Source of the DNA: Rhodococcus wratislaviensis
Lineage (GTDB): Bacteria > Actinomycetota > Actinomycetes > Mycobacteriales > Mycobacteriaceae
Reading direction: 5' to 3'
Assembly (NCBI RefSeq): GCF_900455735.1
Contig: NZ_UAUI01000001.1
Span: 682,001-746,000 of the forward strand
Length of the DNA stretch: 64,000 nucleotides
The notes under the pieces were generated by a model. That model did not search any database. It was not told the DNA's origin and saw nothing but the letters and a program-made list of their open reading frames with translations. The position numbers were made by a program, and so were the translations under genes. Shown piece by piece: positions 56,510-64,000 of this stretch (the stretch's first letter is position 1; every line of letters begins with the position of its first letter).

Positions 56510-57025
56510 TCAGAGCGACCCACTCTCGCGCATGCCGATCGTGTGCACCGTGAACGCAGCGCGAATCTGCTCCAGGTCACGGGTCTCGAAAGCCTCGATC
56601 AAGGCGGCGTGCCCGCGTGCGCGCGTGCGGGTTCGGCGCGCGTGTACTGATCGTGCAGCAGCGCAATGGTGATATGCGCTTCCGTCACCGGCCACAGTCG
56701 CATCAACAGGTAGTTCTCCAACGCCGCCTGCATATCGAGCGCCATCCGCGTTTCCGCGATATCGAGCAGTGCCGCATGTCGAGCGAGGCCACCCGTAACC
56801 CCCGATAGGGCTCCTGGACGAGCAGGCCTTCCTGGGCCAGCTGACTCAGCGCCTCCCGGACATCGGACGACTCAAGTTCAATTCGAAGGAGGGCCGTGCC
56901 TCGGTGAGCCTCTCCCCAGGCTGCAGCGAACCGCGCACAATGGTGGGTTTGATCTGCGCGATCACACCGCCGCGAGGTGTGGTCGTGGCCACCGGCAGGA
57001 GAGCAGCCTCAGGGCGTTCCGGCAT
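56510..57025 (-). pseudogene. GntR/FCD-type regulator, frameshifted
   Basis: From ATG 57025, after a perfect GAGGAGG site, the frame reads VIAQIKPTIVRGSLQPGERLTEA (GntR helix-turn-helix). It then goes out of frame at about 56880. The neighbouring frame continues DVREALSQLAQEGLLVQEPY and RGLRVASLD. Another shift gives the FCD-like helices (ALLDIAETRMALDMQAALEN, LLMRLWPVTEAHITIALLHD). The last part (ALIEAFETRDLEQIRAAFTV) ends at 56510 in yet another frame. The gene is about the right length for the family, so it decayed by small indels rather than deletion. Confidence 0.8.
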
Positions 57026-57078
57026 ACATCCTCCTCGATACCGATGCTCGAGATACAACAACGCCCCGGCCGGGCTGA

Positions 57079-57477
57079 TCAGAGCGATACCGACCGAGAA
57101 TTCCGCGCCACCGCGAAACGCGCGCGGCGCTCACGGTTTCGCCGTTCCTGAGCGGTCATACCACCCCAGATACCGTGCCGCTCCTTGGTCCCCAACGCAT
57201 AGTCCGCGCATTGACGCGCCACCGGGCAGACGTCACACAGTTCCTTCGCGGACCGTTCACGACTCACCCGAACATGTTGCGCTTCACCGTCTTGCGGGAA
57301 GAACAACTCGGTATTCGAACCCCGGCACGCCGAGAACTGCTGCCACTCGGCGTTGTCCCGATCTGAAGCGCCCGACACCGGGACCGGCAGGTGCCCGTGG
57401 ACCGATTGCCCACCAGTTCGAACCGCCCATCCCGCCCCGCCGTGGACCGCACCCACACGCGAACCGTCCGACATCCG
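57079..57477 (-). CDS. WhiB-family iron-sulfur regulator
   Basis: This is a 132-residue protein if ATG 57477 is used. Starts at 57522 or 57543 are possible and would overlap the upstream SDR gene. The four cluster ligands are Cys50, Cys80, Cys83 and Cys89 (SAC..., CDVCPVARQC), matching C-x29-C-x2-C-x5-C. The GIWGGMTAQERR turn follows, then a basic tail (RRNRERRAR). WhiB proteins bind a 4Fe-4S cluster and act with sigma factors. The N-terminal 40 residues look unconserved. It lies 32 bp after the SDR gene on the same strand. Confidence 0.85.
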   Translation of the reverse strand, partial: RMSDGSRVGAVHGGAGWAVRTGGQSVHGHLPVPVSGASDRDNAEWQQFSACRGSNTELFFPQDGEAQHVRVSRERSAKELCDVCPVARQCADYALGTKERHGIWGGMTAQERRNRERRARFAVARNSRSVSL

Positions 57478-57508
57478 GTGATACCAAGAAGTACGCCGAG
57501 CCCGCAAC

Positions 57509-58105
57509 TCAGTCGAGTTCATAGATGCGCCCCGTATGAACACCTTCCACCGACTTCACGAACGCCCGGGCAACCTCGGCAGCCGGCACCGGCGCGAATC
57601 CGGGAAAGAACTCGCCGTACACGTCGAGGGCCTCAGTGACCACCGTAGGGCTGACCGCGTTGATGCGGATGCCCCGCGGCAGTTCCGTCGCTGCTGCCCG
57701 CACAAAGGACTCGAGCCCTCCGTTCACGGTCGATGCCACGGCGCCGGAACGGATGGGCTCGCGGGCGAGAATGCCCGATACCAGCGTGAACGATCCGCCG
57801 TCGGCGACGAACGGGAGACCGCGCAGCACCAGGTCGACCTGCCCGAGCAACTTGTTCGCGATACCGGCCCGGAAGTGGTCTGTCGTCAGGTCTGCGAACT
57901 GCGGAAACGGCGTCGATCCCAACACACTGACCACCGCATTGACGGTGCCAACCTGTCCGTACAGGCGATCAATCGATGATCCGTCACCGACATCCACCCG
58001 ATACTCACTCGTACGAGAGGCCACCAGCACCTCGTGCCTGCCCCTCAGCGCTTCCACGACGGCCGCGCCGACCTTGCCGGTACCGCCCGCTACGAGAATC
58101 CGCAT
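57509..58105 (-). CDS. Short SDR-type NAD(P)-binding protein
   Basis: This 198-residue protein starts at ATG 58105, with TTAGGAGA six bases upstream; a start ten codons earlier has no site. It begins MRILVAGGTGKVGAAVVEAL and has VNAVVSVLGS and GGLESFVRAAATELPRGIRINAVSPTVV. The catalytic Tyr-x3-Lys is not obvious, though the fold and the final RINAVSPT are clear. It is close to the small SDRs that resemble TetR-partnered YbbO/CsgA-like proteins, with no known substrate. A perfect palindrome lies upstream. Confidence 0.8.
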   Translation of the reverse strand: MRILVAGGTGKVGAAVVEALRGRHEVLVASRTSEYRVDVGDGSSIDRLYGQVGTVNAVVSVLGSTPFPQFADLTTDHFRAGIANKLLGQVDLVLRGLPFVADGGSFTLVSGILAREPIRSGAVASTVNGGLESFVRAAATELPRGIRINAVSPTVVTEALDVYGEFFPGFAPVPAAEVARAFVKSVEGVHTGRIYELD

Positions 58106-58129
58106 TCCATCTCCTAACCGCAGGTTGTT

Positions 58130-58143
58130 TACCATTAATGGTA
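58130..58143. promoter_or_regulatory. Perfect 14-bp palindrome TACCATTAATGGTA
   Basis: It lies 25 bp before the SDR start and looks like a dimer operator, perhaps of a GntR/FCD protein. A near copy stands in the DHDPS leader at 55476-55487. Confidence 0.55.
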
Positions 58144-58495
58144 CATCGAACTTACCTTTAGTGCTGATTTCTTCCTCACTCGCTACGGCATGAATCGATG
58201 GGTCTCGGTCGACCTGGCTGTCTTCGCGGATCCGCCGCCGGTCCTGTTCTTACGGATCGACCGAACAGCGGCTCATCGAAGCCACCCGGTCCATCTGTCC
58301 CTGACGTTCATTTACAGCAGTCACTCCACAGACCGGCAGCGACCTACGGACTCCTCGCCAGCGGAGGTCTGCAGGTCCGCCAGTGGCGACACTGATGGTC
58401 AGGCGCTCACTCCACTCGCCCGCCGGCACTGCGCCCACCAGAACGATCCGAAGCAACCATCCGTTCGCCTGGAGTGCGCGACCGTACCCGCAGCA
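58144..58495. other. Intergenic, no gene recognised
   Basis: About 350 bp between the SDR promoter and the IS110-type DNA. Only motif-free frames are present. Confidence 0.4.
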
Positions 58496-58586
58496 GGGCG
58501 GAATCAGGTGTGATTGGAGGCCCCTTTACGCGTGATTACCCGCGTCAGTTTGGGAGCTACCAAGGCCCGCACCATTGCTCGCCATA

Positions 58587-58615
58587 GGTGAACACCCCTC
58601 CTCGGGGTGTTCACC
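58587..58615 (-). terminator. Hairpin downstream of the IS110 transposase
   Basis: A perfect 12-bp stem (GGTGAACACCCC ... GGGGTGTTCACC, 5-base loop) begins 19 bases after the transposase stop. It may be a terminator or part of a structured element RNA. Only its left arm remains in the solo copy at 43.1 kb. Confidence 0.6.
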
Positions 58616-58633
58616 CAATAGCGCCTCCGCGTG

Positions 58634-59245
58634 TCAAGCAGCCGTAGGTGGTGCGTGTTGTTGGTCCCTGCGCATCCGGCGATAGAGGACGTTCGCAAGG
58701 CGGCGTTTGAGTGCTCGCCGGGCTTCGGCTCGTGTCTTGCCCTCGTCGAGTTTGCGCTGGTAATAGACGCGGCCGGGCCCCGGGTCGCGGGCTCGGCAGA
58801 CGGCGATGGTGTGCAGCACTGAATTGAGTTGACGATTGCCACCGGTGTTGAGCCGGTGGCGTGTGTTCTCGCCGCTCGACGCGGCGAGAAGAGCGGTGCC
58901 GGTGTAGCCGGCGAAGGGGTCGGCAGAGGGGAATCGGGTGATGTCCCGGATGTGGCCGAGGAGTTTGGCGGCACTGACGGTGTTGATTCCGTGAACTTTC
59001 TGCAGAGTCGTCGTCGTGGCGGCGACTGCATCGCGCATCTGAGCTTCGTTGGCTTTGATGCTCGAATCGATGCGCCGGAGGTCGGCAAGCACGTCCTTGG
59101 CCAAGTCCCGGCGGCACCATTTCACCAACGCAGTGGCGGTGCCTGCATTGACCACGAACCGACGGGACCCAACGGTGGCGCCGCTGCGGTTGACGGCAAC
59201 TGCGGTGAATGACGACTTGTGCGGGTCGATTCCGATGATGACCAC
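58634..59245 (-). pseudogene. IS110-family transposase with internal deletion
   Basis: The frame is open for 203 residues, but the family has about 330-400. The N-terminal RuvC-like start (MVIIGIDPHKSSFTAVAV) has the first catalytic Asp. The text then jumps at about residue 44 from ALVKWCRRD to LADLRRIDSSIKANEAQM, so most of the DEDD domain is lost without a frameshift. The C-terminal Transposase_20 part is complete (VHGINTVSAAKLLGHI, GYTGTALLAASSGE, RHRLNTGGNRQLNSVL). AGAAGGAG precedes the GTG. Lacking three of four acidic residues, it cannot be active. Confidence 0.85.
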
Positions 59246-59525
59246 CTGGCAGTACTCCTTCTGTAGGCGAAGTCGAACGTGCCTGCGGTGAGCATCCTGA
59301 CTTGAAGATCTCGTTCACGCCTCTGTCGAGCCACACCGCAGGGCGGGTGTCGACCGGCATGGCGCGCTATTAGTGAGCCAACCTCAAAAATGGTGGCATA
59401 GTGCCTGCGCCGATCGACACCCTGGACGCTACGAGACTGCAGATCCCAATCGCATCCACAGGTGATTCAACAAGTCAGAGCTTGTCGTGTTCACCCATTG
59501 GGCCCGCGGTCCGACTTGGGCGCTG

Positions 59526-59906
59526 CTATCGCGAGGTGCCCCAGGCAACGGGGCTGGGGTCCATGAAGATCAGATACTCGGTCACCTTGTTGTGCTCGAC
59601 GCGGGTGCGCGTGACGGCGGGAAGGGTGAAGGATTCACCGTTCTGCAAGGTGTAGGTGACCTCGACCCGGAGCGCGGTGACGTTTCCCTCTGACCATTCT
59701 TCGATGATCTCGTGGCGCATCGACACCACCGAGTTCAGGTACTGCGCTACCCAGGTTTGGATGGCGCTCTTTCCGATGACGGGGGCGTTGTTGCCCATCC
59801 GGAAGACGCAGTCGTCGGAGAAGTAGTCGAAGAACGCGGCGATGTCGGTGTCGGCGGCTTCGAGAAGTTTACGGGTGGTCTCGACCTCGGTCGTGACTGC
59901 GGTCAT
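59526..59906 (-). CDS. NTF2-like/SnoaL-like protein
   Basis: This 126-residue cone-shaped NTF2 fold has LLEAADTDIAAFFDYFSDDCVFRMG, GKSAIQTWVAQYLNS and TRTRVEHNKVTEYLIFMDP. Such proteins are isomerases, hydrolases or accessory factors in ring degradation and hormone-like pathways. Gene order places it downstream of the nitroreductase on the same strand, 100 bp away. A purine-rich AGAGAAAGAGAG precedes the ATG. The substrate is unknown. Confidence 0.85.
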   Translation of the reverse strand: MTAVTTEVETTRKLLEAADTDIAAFFDYFSDDCVFRMGNNAPVIGKSAIQTWVAQYLNSVVSMRHEIIEEWSEGNVTALRVEVTYTLQNGESFTLPAVTRTRVEHNKVTEYLIFMDPSPVAWGTSR

Positions 59907-60005
59907 CGCGAACTCTCTTTCTCTGGTGATGTGACGGGATGCCCCCGCACTGTGGGGATCGATCTGGACTCGATATGGGAACGATCGGAGAGCGGTCTAC
60001 AGCCC

Positions 60006-60614
60006 TCAGGCCCAGCGCACGGTCTCTGAGGGGTCGAGTCTGGGGAGACGCTCGAAAAACGGGTTCTCGCCGGGATGTCCGATGTTGACGACCAGGATGG
60101 ACCTCCAGGAGGTTCCGGACAAGAATTCCGCGTCTATTCCTGCCGGGTCGAAGCCTGCCATCGGCCCGGCCGCCAGGCCGGCGGCACGGATGGCGAGGAT
60201 GAAGTACCCCGCCTGCAGGGCACCGTTGAAGTTGCCGGTGCGCTCGCGCAGCGCGTCGTTGTCCGCGAAGACATCACGGAGCTGTGGCCGGATGGGCAGC
60301 AGGCGGGGAAGGTGCTCGTGAAATTCGCTGTCGACCGCAACAATTGCGGTGACGGGCGCTGACGCCGTCTTCTCACGGTTACCCTCGTCGAGGTGTGCGA
60401 GCAGTCGGCGGCGGGCGTCGTCGGTGCGCACGAATTGCGCGCGCATCGGCTGGGAGTTCGCTGCCGTGGGCGCCCAGCGGGTCATTTCCCAGATCTGGGC
60501 GAGTTCGTCATCGTTGACCGGGGTCGGGGCGAAGTTGTTGACCGTTCGTGCGCCGCCGAACAGCAGGGCTCTGGCTGCGTCGTCGAGGCATTCGATCGTC
60601 GCGTTACTGCTCAC
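60006..60614 (-). CDS. Nitroreductase family protein (RutE/HadB-like)
   Basis: This 202-residue protein starts at GTG 60614 after AGGAGAGAAG. It resembles RutE-type malonic-semialdehyde reductases: NNFAPTPVNDDELAQIWEMTRW, APTAANSQPMRAQFV (FMN phosphate) and GYFILAIRAAGLAAGPMAGFD. FMN-dependent reductases of this group reduce nitro, enone or aldehyde groups with NAD(P)H. In the cluster it may act before or after the flavin monooxygenase. The substrate is unknown. Confidence 0.88.
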   Translation of the reverse strand: MSSNATIECLDDAARALLFGGARTVNNFAPTPVNDDELAQIWEMTRWAPTAANSQPMRAQFVRTDDARRRLLAHLDEGNREKTASAPVTAIVAVDSEFHEHLPRLLPIRPQLRDVFADNDALRERTGNFNGALQAGYFILAIRAAGLAAGPMAGFDPAGIDAEFLSGTSWRSILVVNIGHPGENPFFERLPRLDPSETVRWA

Positions 60615-60774
60615 CAATGCTTCTCTCCTGATCCTGAGCTGACGATGTCGATTCACCGACGTGCCGCTACGGACTGCTCGGTGGTCGCATCATTTGTGGC
60701 CATAGGGTCCCGAGTTCCGACGGTGGTGCCGCGGGAACGGGACCTGGGTACCTGCGCGGTTACTCGGTTGCCGT

Positions 60775-60813
60775 CCGAGCCTCGGCCGCGGGCGATCCGC
60801 GGCCGAGGCTCGG
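60775..60813 (-). terminator. Hairpin terminator after the flavin monooxygenase
   Basis: A perfect 17-bp stem (CCGAGCCTCGGCCGCGG and its complement, 5-base loop) begins 25 bases past the monooxygenase stop on the minus strand. It separates this operon from the nitroreductase gene. Confidence 0.8.
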
Positions 60814-60838
60814 GAGGTGAGGACGTAGCCGCAGCCGG

Positions 60839-62002
60839 TCAGAGGAGCGGATCGGATACCGGAAGGTCGAGGGTGAACCGGCCGATGGTTTCCGAGGCCG
60901 TGTCGATGTCGAGGAAGGCGTGCACCGACAGCACGGACAGGTCACGGAAGAACCGCTGGATCGGTGCCGAGCTCCGATACCCGTCGCCGCCAATTCCGCG
61001 CACCATGTCGTTGAGGGCGTTGCGGGCCAGGTCCGCCAGATATGCTGCCTTCAGCTTCATTTCGGCACGATCGCGGGGGTCGGACTGCTCGGGTCGCTGG
61101 GCGGTGAGGCGTTCGAAGAAGGCGTCGAGGAGTGTTTCGGCGGCGTCCGCCGCGGCGAGCGCCCGGCCGAGCCGCATCTGGGCGGCCTGCTTGCCGGAGG
61201 CCTTCTCCTGGCTGATGGTTCCCTGCCGGTCCCGGGTGCGCTGGACGAACGCGTCCGCCGCACCGCGCAGGGCACCGACGACGACCGGGGTGACCTCGGC
61301 CATCGCGAACGGCAGGAACGGCAGGTGGTACATGGGGTTGGGATGGATCAGCTGCCCGGGAGCGGTACCGGCGAGGGCGAGGGCGAACGGCCCGGTGCGG
61401 TAGTCCGGGACAAAGACGTCGTCGACGCTGATGTCGTTGCTGCCGGTCCCGGACATGCCGGCGATGTACCAGGTGTCGAGGATCTTGACGTCCTCACGAG
61501 GCACCAGGAACCACAACGGGGTGGGGGCGCTGCCCTCCTCGAACACGACACCGGCGAAGGTGAACCATTCCGCGTGCACCGAACCGGAGTTCCAGGCCGT
61601 CTGCCCGGTGATGCGGTAGCCGCCGTCGACCTTCTGCACCTGACCGAGCGGGGCCGCGGTACCAGCGGTGAGGGTGTAGGGCTTGTCGGCGAACACTTCT
61701 CGTTGCGCCTGTTCGGTGAATATGTTCACCCGCCAGGCCGCTCCGATGTAGAAGGAGGTGACCCAGCCGGTCGACGGGCAGGCGGCGCTGATGGTGCGGA
61801 CGATCTCGGCGGCGACGTCGAGTCCGAGTTCGAGTCCGCCGTACTCCTTCGGGGTCAGCGTGGCCAGGATTCCCGAGTCGATGAGGTCGGTGATCGTCTC
61901 GTCGAGGGGAGCACGGTTCTCCTCGGTCTTCTGGGCGCGTTCGGCGAAGGCCGGTACCAGGGCGTGCACCCGGTCCATGAGTTCGGTGCGGGTGATGTCC
62001 AT
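60839..62002 (-). CDS. Group D flavin-dependent monooxygenase (acyl-CoA dehydrogenase fold)
   Basis: This is a 387-residue protein with an acyl-CoA dehydrogenase-like fold, as in HsaA, DszC and indole or phenol monooxygenases. It has LTPKEYGGLELGLDVAAEIVR, ACPSTGWVTSFYIGAAW, WNSGSVHAEWFTFAGVVF and GMSGTGSNDISVDDVFVPDY. It needs reduced FMN/FADH2 from a separate reductase, and the fitting reductase is encoded two genes upstream. GGAGGAAAC precedes the ATG. It hydroxylates or oxidises an aromatic or thio compound; the substrate is not set. It is preceded by the RibB-like gene. Confidence 0.9.
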   Translation of the reverse strand: MDITRTELMDRVHALVPAFAERAQKTEENRAPLDETITDLIDSGILATLTPKEYGGLELGLDVAAEIVRTISAACPSTGWVTSFYIGAAWRVNIFTEQAQREVFADKPYTLTAGTAAPLGQVQKVDGGYRITGQTAWNSGSVHAEWFTFAGVVFEEGSAPTPLWFLVPREDVKILDTWYIAGMSGTGSNDISVDDVFVPDYRTGPFALALAGTAPGQLIHPNPMYHLPFLPFAMAEVTPVVVGALRGAADAFVQRTRDRQGTISQEKASGKQAAQMRLGRALAAADAAETLLDAFFERLTAQRPEQSDPRDRAEMKLKAAYLADLARNALNDMVRGIGGDGYRSSAPIQRFFRDLSVLSVHAFLDIDTASETIGRFTLDLPVSDPLL

Positions 62003-62146
62003 TGTTTCCTCCGGTGTGTGAAAGTAACTGTTCGTGGCTGTGGGGGTGTAGATCGGCCCAGCTCCGGGCGTGCGGAAACCGCGCCTGGGGTGTGCGGATT
62101 CTGGTTGGTTCGGGTGTGCGTGTCGCGTGCGGCACCGCGGGGGGTA

Positions 62147-62788
62147 TCAGCGAACGTTGCCCTTCAGGTTCGGGCCGGCGACGAGTGTCAGTCCGTACCG
62201 GCCGGCGAGGATTTCGGCGTCGTGTCGATCGCCGACGCTGGTCGGGTCGGCGATGCCGTCGAGGTCGGCGAACACCGCGCCCGAGTACGGGGGTTCAGCC
62301 GTGTCGGTGAGTGTGAGGGCAAGGGACGCGGTGGTCGCGCGGATCCGGAACTCCGTGGGTGTCACGCGCACCGGGACCAGGTGCCCGGGCCGGGTGAGAT
62401 CGTCTGGCTCCGTGGCCGGGTCGGCAAGGATGCGGGCCGTGCGCGCCCGGTCAGCGCCGGAGATTCCGGTGGTAATACCGGCAGCGGCGTCGACGGTGAC
62501 ACATTGGCCGTGGCCGAGTGTGGAGATGGCCCGAACCCTGGGGGTCGCTTCCGGCAGGACGAGACGGTCACAGACACGTTCATGCAGTGCCACCTGCACA
62601 AATCCGGTGGTGTGGCGGATCAGGAAGGCCATCTGCTCGGTGGTCACGGCGCCGGCGCACCCCACGAGCACCACGCGGCGGTGATGGCTCAGGATGATCA
62701 GCTCGCCGTCGGCGAGTGTGCCACTACCGGCTGCGAGTGTCGACCATGACCGATGGTGCGAGGCGCGGGGCGCTAACAAGGTCGTCAT
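62147..62788 (-). CDS. RibB-like (3,4-dihydroxy-2-butanone 4-phosphate synthase) homolog, catalytic motifs lost
   Basis: This 213-residue protein follows RibB over most of its length: VTTEQMAFLIRHTTGF, VTVDAAAGITTGISGADRAR, LADP and LTRPGHLVPVRV. At the place of the acidic catalytic loop DDEDRENEGD it reads only SHHRRVVLVG. The RGGHTEA motif with the metal His is RATTASL, and the CE(L/I) motif with the final Glu is ADLD. The metal-binding groups of the synthase are therefore gone, and it should not make the riboflavin precursor. The gene has its own AAGGAAGG site. It sits between a flavin reductase and a flavin monooxygenase. Confidence 0.8.
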   Translation of the reverse strand: MTTLLAPRASHHRSWSTLAAGSGTLADGELIILSHHRRVVLVGCAGAVTTEQMAFLIRHTTGFVQVALHERVCDRLVLPEATPRVRAISTLGHGQCVTVDAAAGITTGISGADRARTARILADPATEPDDLTRPGHLVPVRVTPTEFRIRATTASLALTLTDTAEPPYSGAVFADLDGIADPTSVGDRHDAEILAGRYGLTLVAGPNLKGNVR

Positions 62789-62866
62789 GGCGTGCCTTCC
62801 TTTGCAGAATAATTCGGTGCTGCTGTCGAGTTGCTCTAGCCGCGGCGTAATCGAGGCCTGGCAGTG

Positions 62867-63364
62867 CTATGCGGGTTCGAGCGCCGAGTGCGTGCCGAAT
62901 ACGCGGCGGTGATAGGTGAGCGGCTCGCTGTAATTGTTCTCTGCCGCAACGACGTTGCCGAGCACGACCACATGGTCGCCGCCCTCGACAAACTGCTCGA
63001 CGTGACAGGCGATCCAGCCGGCGGCGCCGGCGATTCGGGGAAGTTCGTGGTCGACGTCCCACCGCACGCCATGGAACTTGCCTATTCCGCCCTTCTTCGC
63101 GAACTTCAGCGCGGTGCCTTGCTGGTCGCTACCCAACACGTTCAACCCGAACTTCTTCGATGCCGTTATCAGTTCGAGCGTCTCCGATCCGCGGTCCAGG
63201 GAGACCAGGACCATCGGTGGTGTCATCGACAAAGAGGTGAAGGCGCTGACCGTGGTGCCGAAGGGCAGGCCGCCGTCCATGGAGGTCACGACGGCGACAG
63301 GAGTGGCCACGTGTGCCATCACGTCCTTGAACGTTTCCTGGACAGGACTCGAGGGGGTGTGCAT
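62867..63364 (-). CDS. Flavin reductase (HpaC/HsaB-like)
   Basis: This 165-residue protein has a flavin-reductase split barrel: VMAHVATPVAVVTSMDGGLPFGTTVSAFTSLSMTPPMVLVSL (the T(V/A)SAF..LS..PP pattern), FGLNVLGSDQQGTALKFA and GDHVVVLGNV. It supplies reduced flavin to a partner monooxygenase, here the group D enzyme two genes downstream. AGAAGGAAG precedes the ATG. It is the first gene of the leftward operon. Confidence 0.9.
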   Translation of the reverse strand: MHTPSSPVQETFKDVMAHVATPVAVVTSMDGGLPFGTTVSAFTSLSMTPPMVLVSLDRGSETLELITASKKFGLNVLGSDQQGTALKFAKKGGIGKFHGVRWDVDHELPRIAGAAGWIACHVEQFVEGGDHVVVLGNVVAAENNYSEPLTYHRRVFGTHSALEPA

Positions 63365-63461
63365 CGAAAGACTTCCTTCTGTCGACTGCGGTTCTCACCG
63401 CGATTCCCCGCGGCTGGACGGAGTTCGTGTTCGGCCTGTCGGCCTCTCGATCACCAGGAGC

Positions 63462-63478
63462 TGGTGTGTCCTACACCA
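63462..63478. promoter_or_regulatory. Inverted repeat TGGTGT-N5-ACACCA in the flavin operon promoter
   Basis: A perfect 6-bp inverted repeat with a 5-base spacer about 100 bp before the flavin reductase start. It lies between this operon and the PucR-type gene and may be a regulator site. Confidence 0.4.
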
Positions 63479-63585
63479 CAAGTAGACCGCATCAGTGACC
63501 CAGTTCGCACTACTGCAGAGCCCAGCGTTGTCGCCAACTTTGGTTTCTGGACCAGCCGGGGATTCGGGCTATCGGCCTACGGTCG

Positions 63586-64000
63586 CTACCACTGAGCGAT
63601 GGGGGCGTCTTTAAGCCACTCATAAATGCGGAGCGCGGCACGCAGGTCCGTAGTCGACCCATCCGAAGGCGTACACAGGCTCAAGGCCTTCTGCACTCGA
63701 TAGGTCACCGTGTTCTTGGAGATGTGCTCTGCCGACGCGACTTTGGACAGGCTGTGGTCCATGTCGAGATAGAGGCTCAGGGTCGACCGCAGGTCGGCCA
63801 TCCGGGGGTCGTCGCCGGCGAGCGGGCCGAGCAGACGGGAGGCGAACTGCACTGCGGCTTCCGGGTCGGCGAGCAGGAGCACTTCCAGGCCGATGTGCTC
63901 GTGACCGGTGGTGGTGGGTGGATGACCTACCCGCAGGCGAACCAGCCGCTCGACGGCCCGCGCTTCGAGGTGGCTTCTGCGGAATCCTTTCATCCCGGAG
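63586..64000 (-). CDS. PucR/CdaR-type regulator, 5' truncated by window edge
   Basis: The frame is open to the window edge, so only the C-terminal part of the protein is seen; the ATG at 63993 is internal. It ends in the PucR helix-turn-helix (LRSTLSLYLDMDHSLSKVASAEHISKNTVTYRVQKAL) and the usual DLRAALRIYEWL helix. Proteins of this type are activators or repressors of catabolic operons. It runs in the same direction as the flavin operon and stands just upstream, so it is the likely regulator. Confidence 0.85.
   Translation of the reverse strand, partial: SGMKGFRRSHLEARAVERLVRLRVGHPPTTTGHEHIGLEVLLLADPEAAVQFASRLLGPLAGDDPRMADLRSTLSLYLDMDHSLSKVASAEHISKNTVTYRVQKALSLCTPSDGSTTDLRAALRIYEWLKDAPIAQW

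Larger units (their letters stand above)
58496..59390 (-). mobile_element. IS110-family element, internally deleted
   Basis: The element includes the transposase remnant at 58634-59245. On its left, about 105 bp match the solo end at 43.0 kb. The right limit is not defined by a repeat; I place it in the AT-richer stretch near 59390. IS110 elements lack long terminal inverted repeats, so ends must be set by comparison. In this family the noncoding flank of the transposase can encode a bridge RNA, but whether this one does is unknown. Confidence 0.65.

Noticed and set aside
59380..59400. CTCAAAAATGGTGGCA near the IS110 right side, considered as a fifth GntR operator
   Set aside because: It lacks the TGCC half and the GGC spacing of the core TGCCAAAWAYGGC.

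Overview
The window is high-GC DNA with actinobacterial codon use, GTG starts, Shine-Dalgarno leaders and GC-rich hairpin terminators. The gene content (Baeyer-Villiger monooxygenases, many acyl-CoA enzymes, IclR/GntR/PucR/WhiB regulators, mycolate-group style stress genes) points to a Rhodococcus-like soil actinobacterium. The genus is an inference from content, not from a search. No rRNA, tRNA or CRISPR array was seen.

Left part (1-7.2 kb): the end of an ADP-forming acyl-CoA ligase is followed by a DUF1254/DUF1214 protein and a nitronate-monooxygenase-like flavoprotein. Next comes a scar where a DUF202 relic abuts a decayed HtrA protease relic, then a membrane protein and an intact HtrA lipoprotein. 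From 7.9 to 17.6 kb lies one long protein quality-control operon: YflT-like stress protein, DnaK, GrpE, a zinc-finger-less DnaJ, a CbpM-like modulator, ClpB, thioredoxin, a UBP-type zinc finger, a cNMP/thioredoxin-reductase-like fusion and a bacterial histone-fold protein. It has a HAIR-like inverted repeat at its head and a hairpin terminator at its end.

The middle part (18-40.7 kb) is a catabolic region. It holds two paralogous Baeyer-Villiger monooxygenases, lactonase/esterase-type hydrolases, an aldehyde dehydrogenase, an acyl-CoA ligase, a CoA-transferase, an acyl-CoA dehydrogenase pair, two crotonases and a second nitronate monooxygenase, with AcoR-like and IclR regulators. The set fits oxidation of a cyclic or terpenoid ketone to a lactone, hydrolysis, CoA activation and beta-oxidation. 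The substrate is unknown. A decayed acyl-CoA dehydrogenase lies beside the first BVMO.

From 40.7 to 43.6 kb the DNA is a scrapyard: an IS630-type transposase relic, an intact YciI protein, a cupin fragment, a solo IS110-type end and a truncated SDR. An intact SDR follows. From 45 to 55.5 kb lies a compact regulon: GntR regulator, GMC oxidoreductase plus a small gluconate-dehydrogenase-type subunit, two aldehyde dehydrogenases, a proline-racemase-family enzyme, an APC permease and a DHDPS-family lyase. A shared 13-bp core, TGCCAAAWAYGGC, stands upstream of all four transcription units. The enzyme set resembles hydroxyproline catabolism, but the usual D-amino-acid oxidase is missing and a GMC pair is present.

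The right part (55.7-64 kb) has an orphan PhoB-like regulator with a degenerate receiver, a GntR pseudogene, a WhiB protein, an SDR, and an internally deleted IS110 element. It ends with a leftward flavin cluster: flavin reductase, a RibB-like protein lacking the catalytic motifs, a group D flavin monooxygenase, a nitroreductase and an NTF2-like protein. A PucR-type regulator runs off the right edge.
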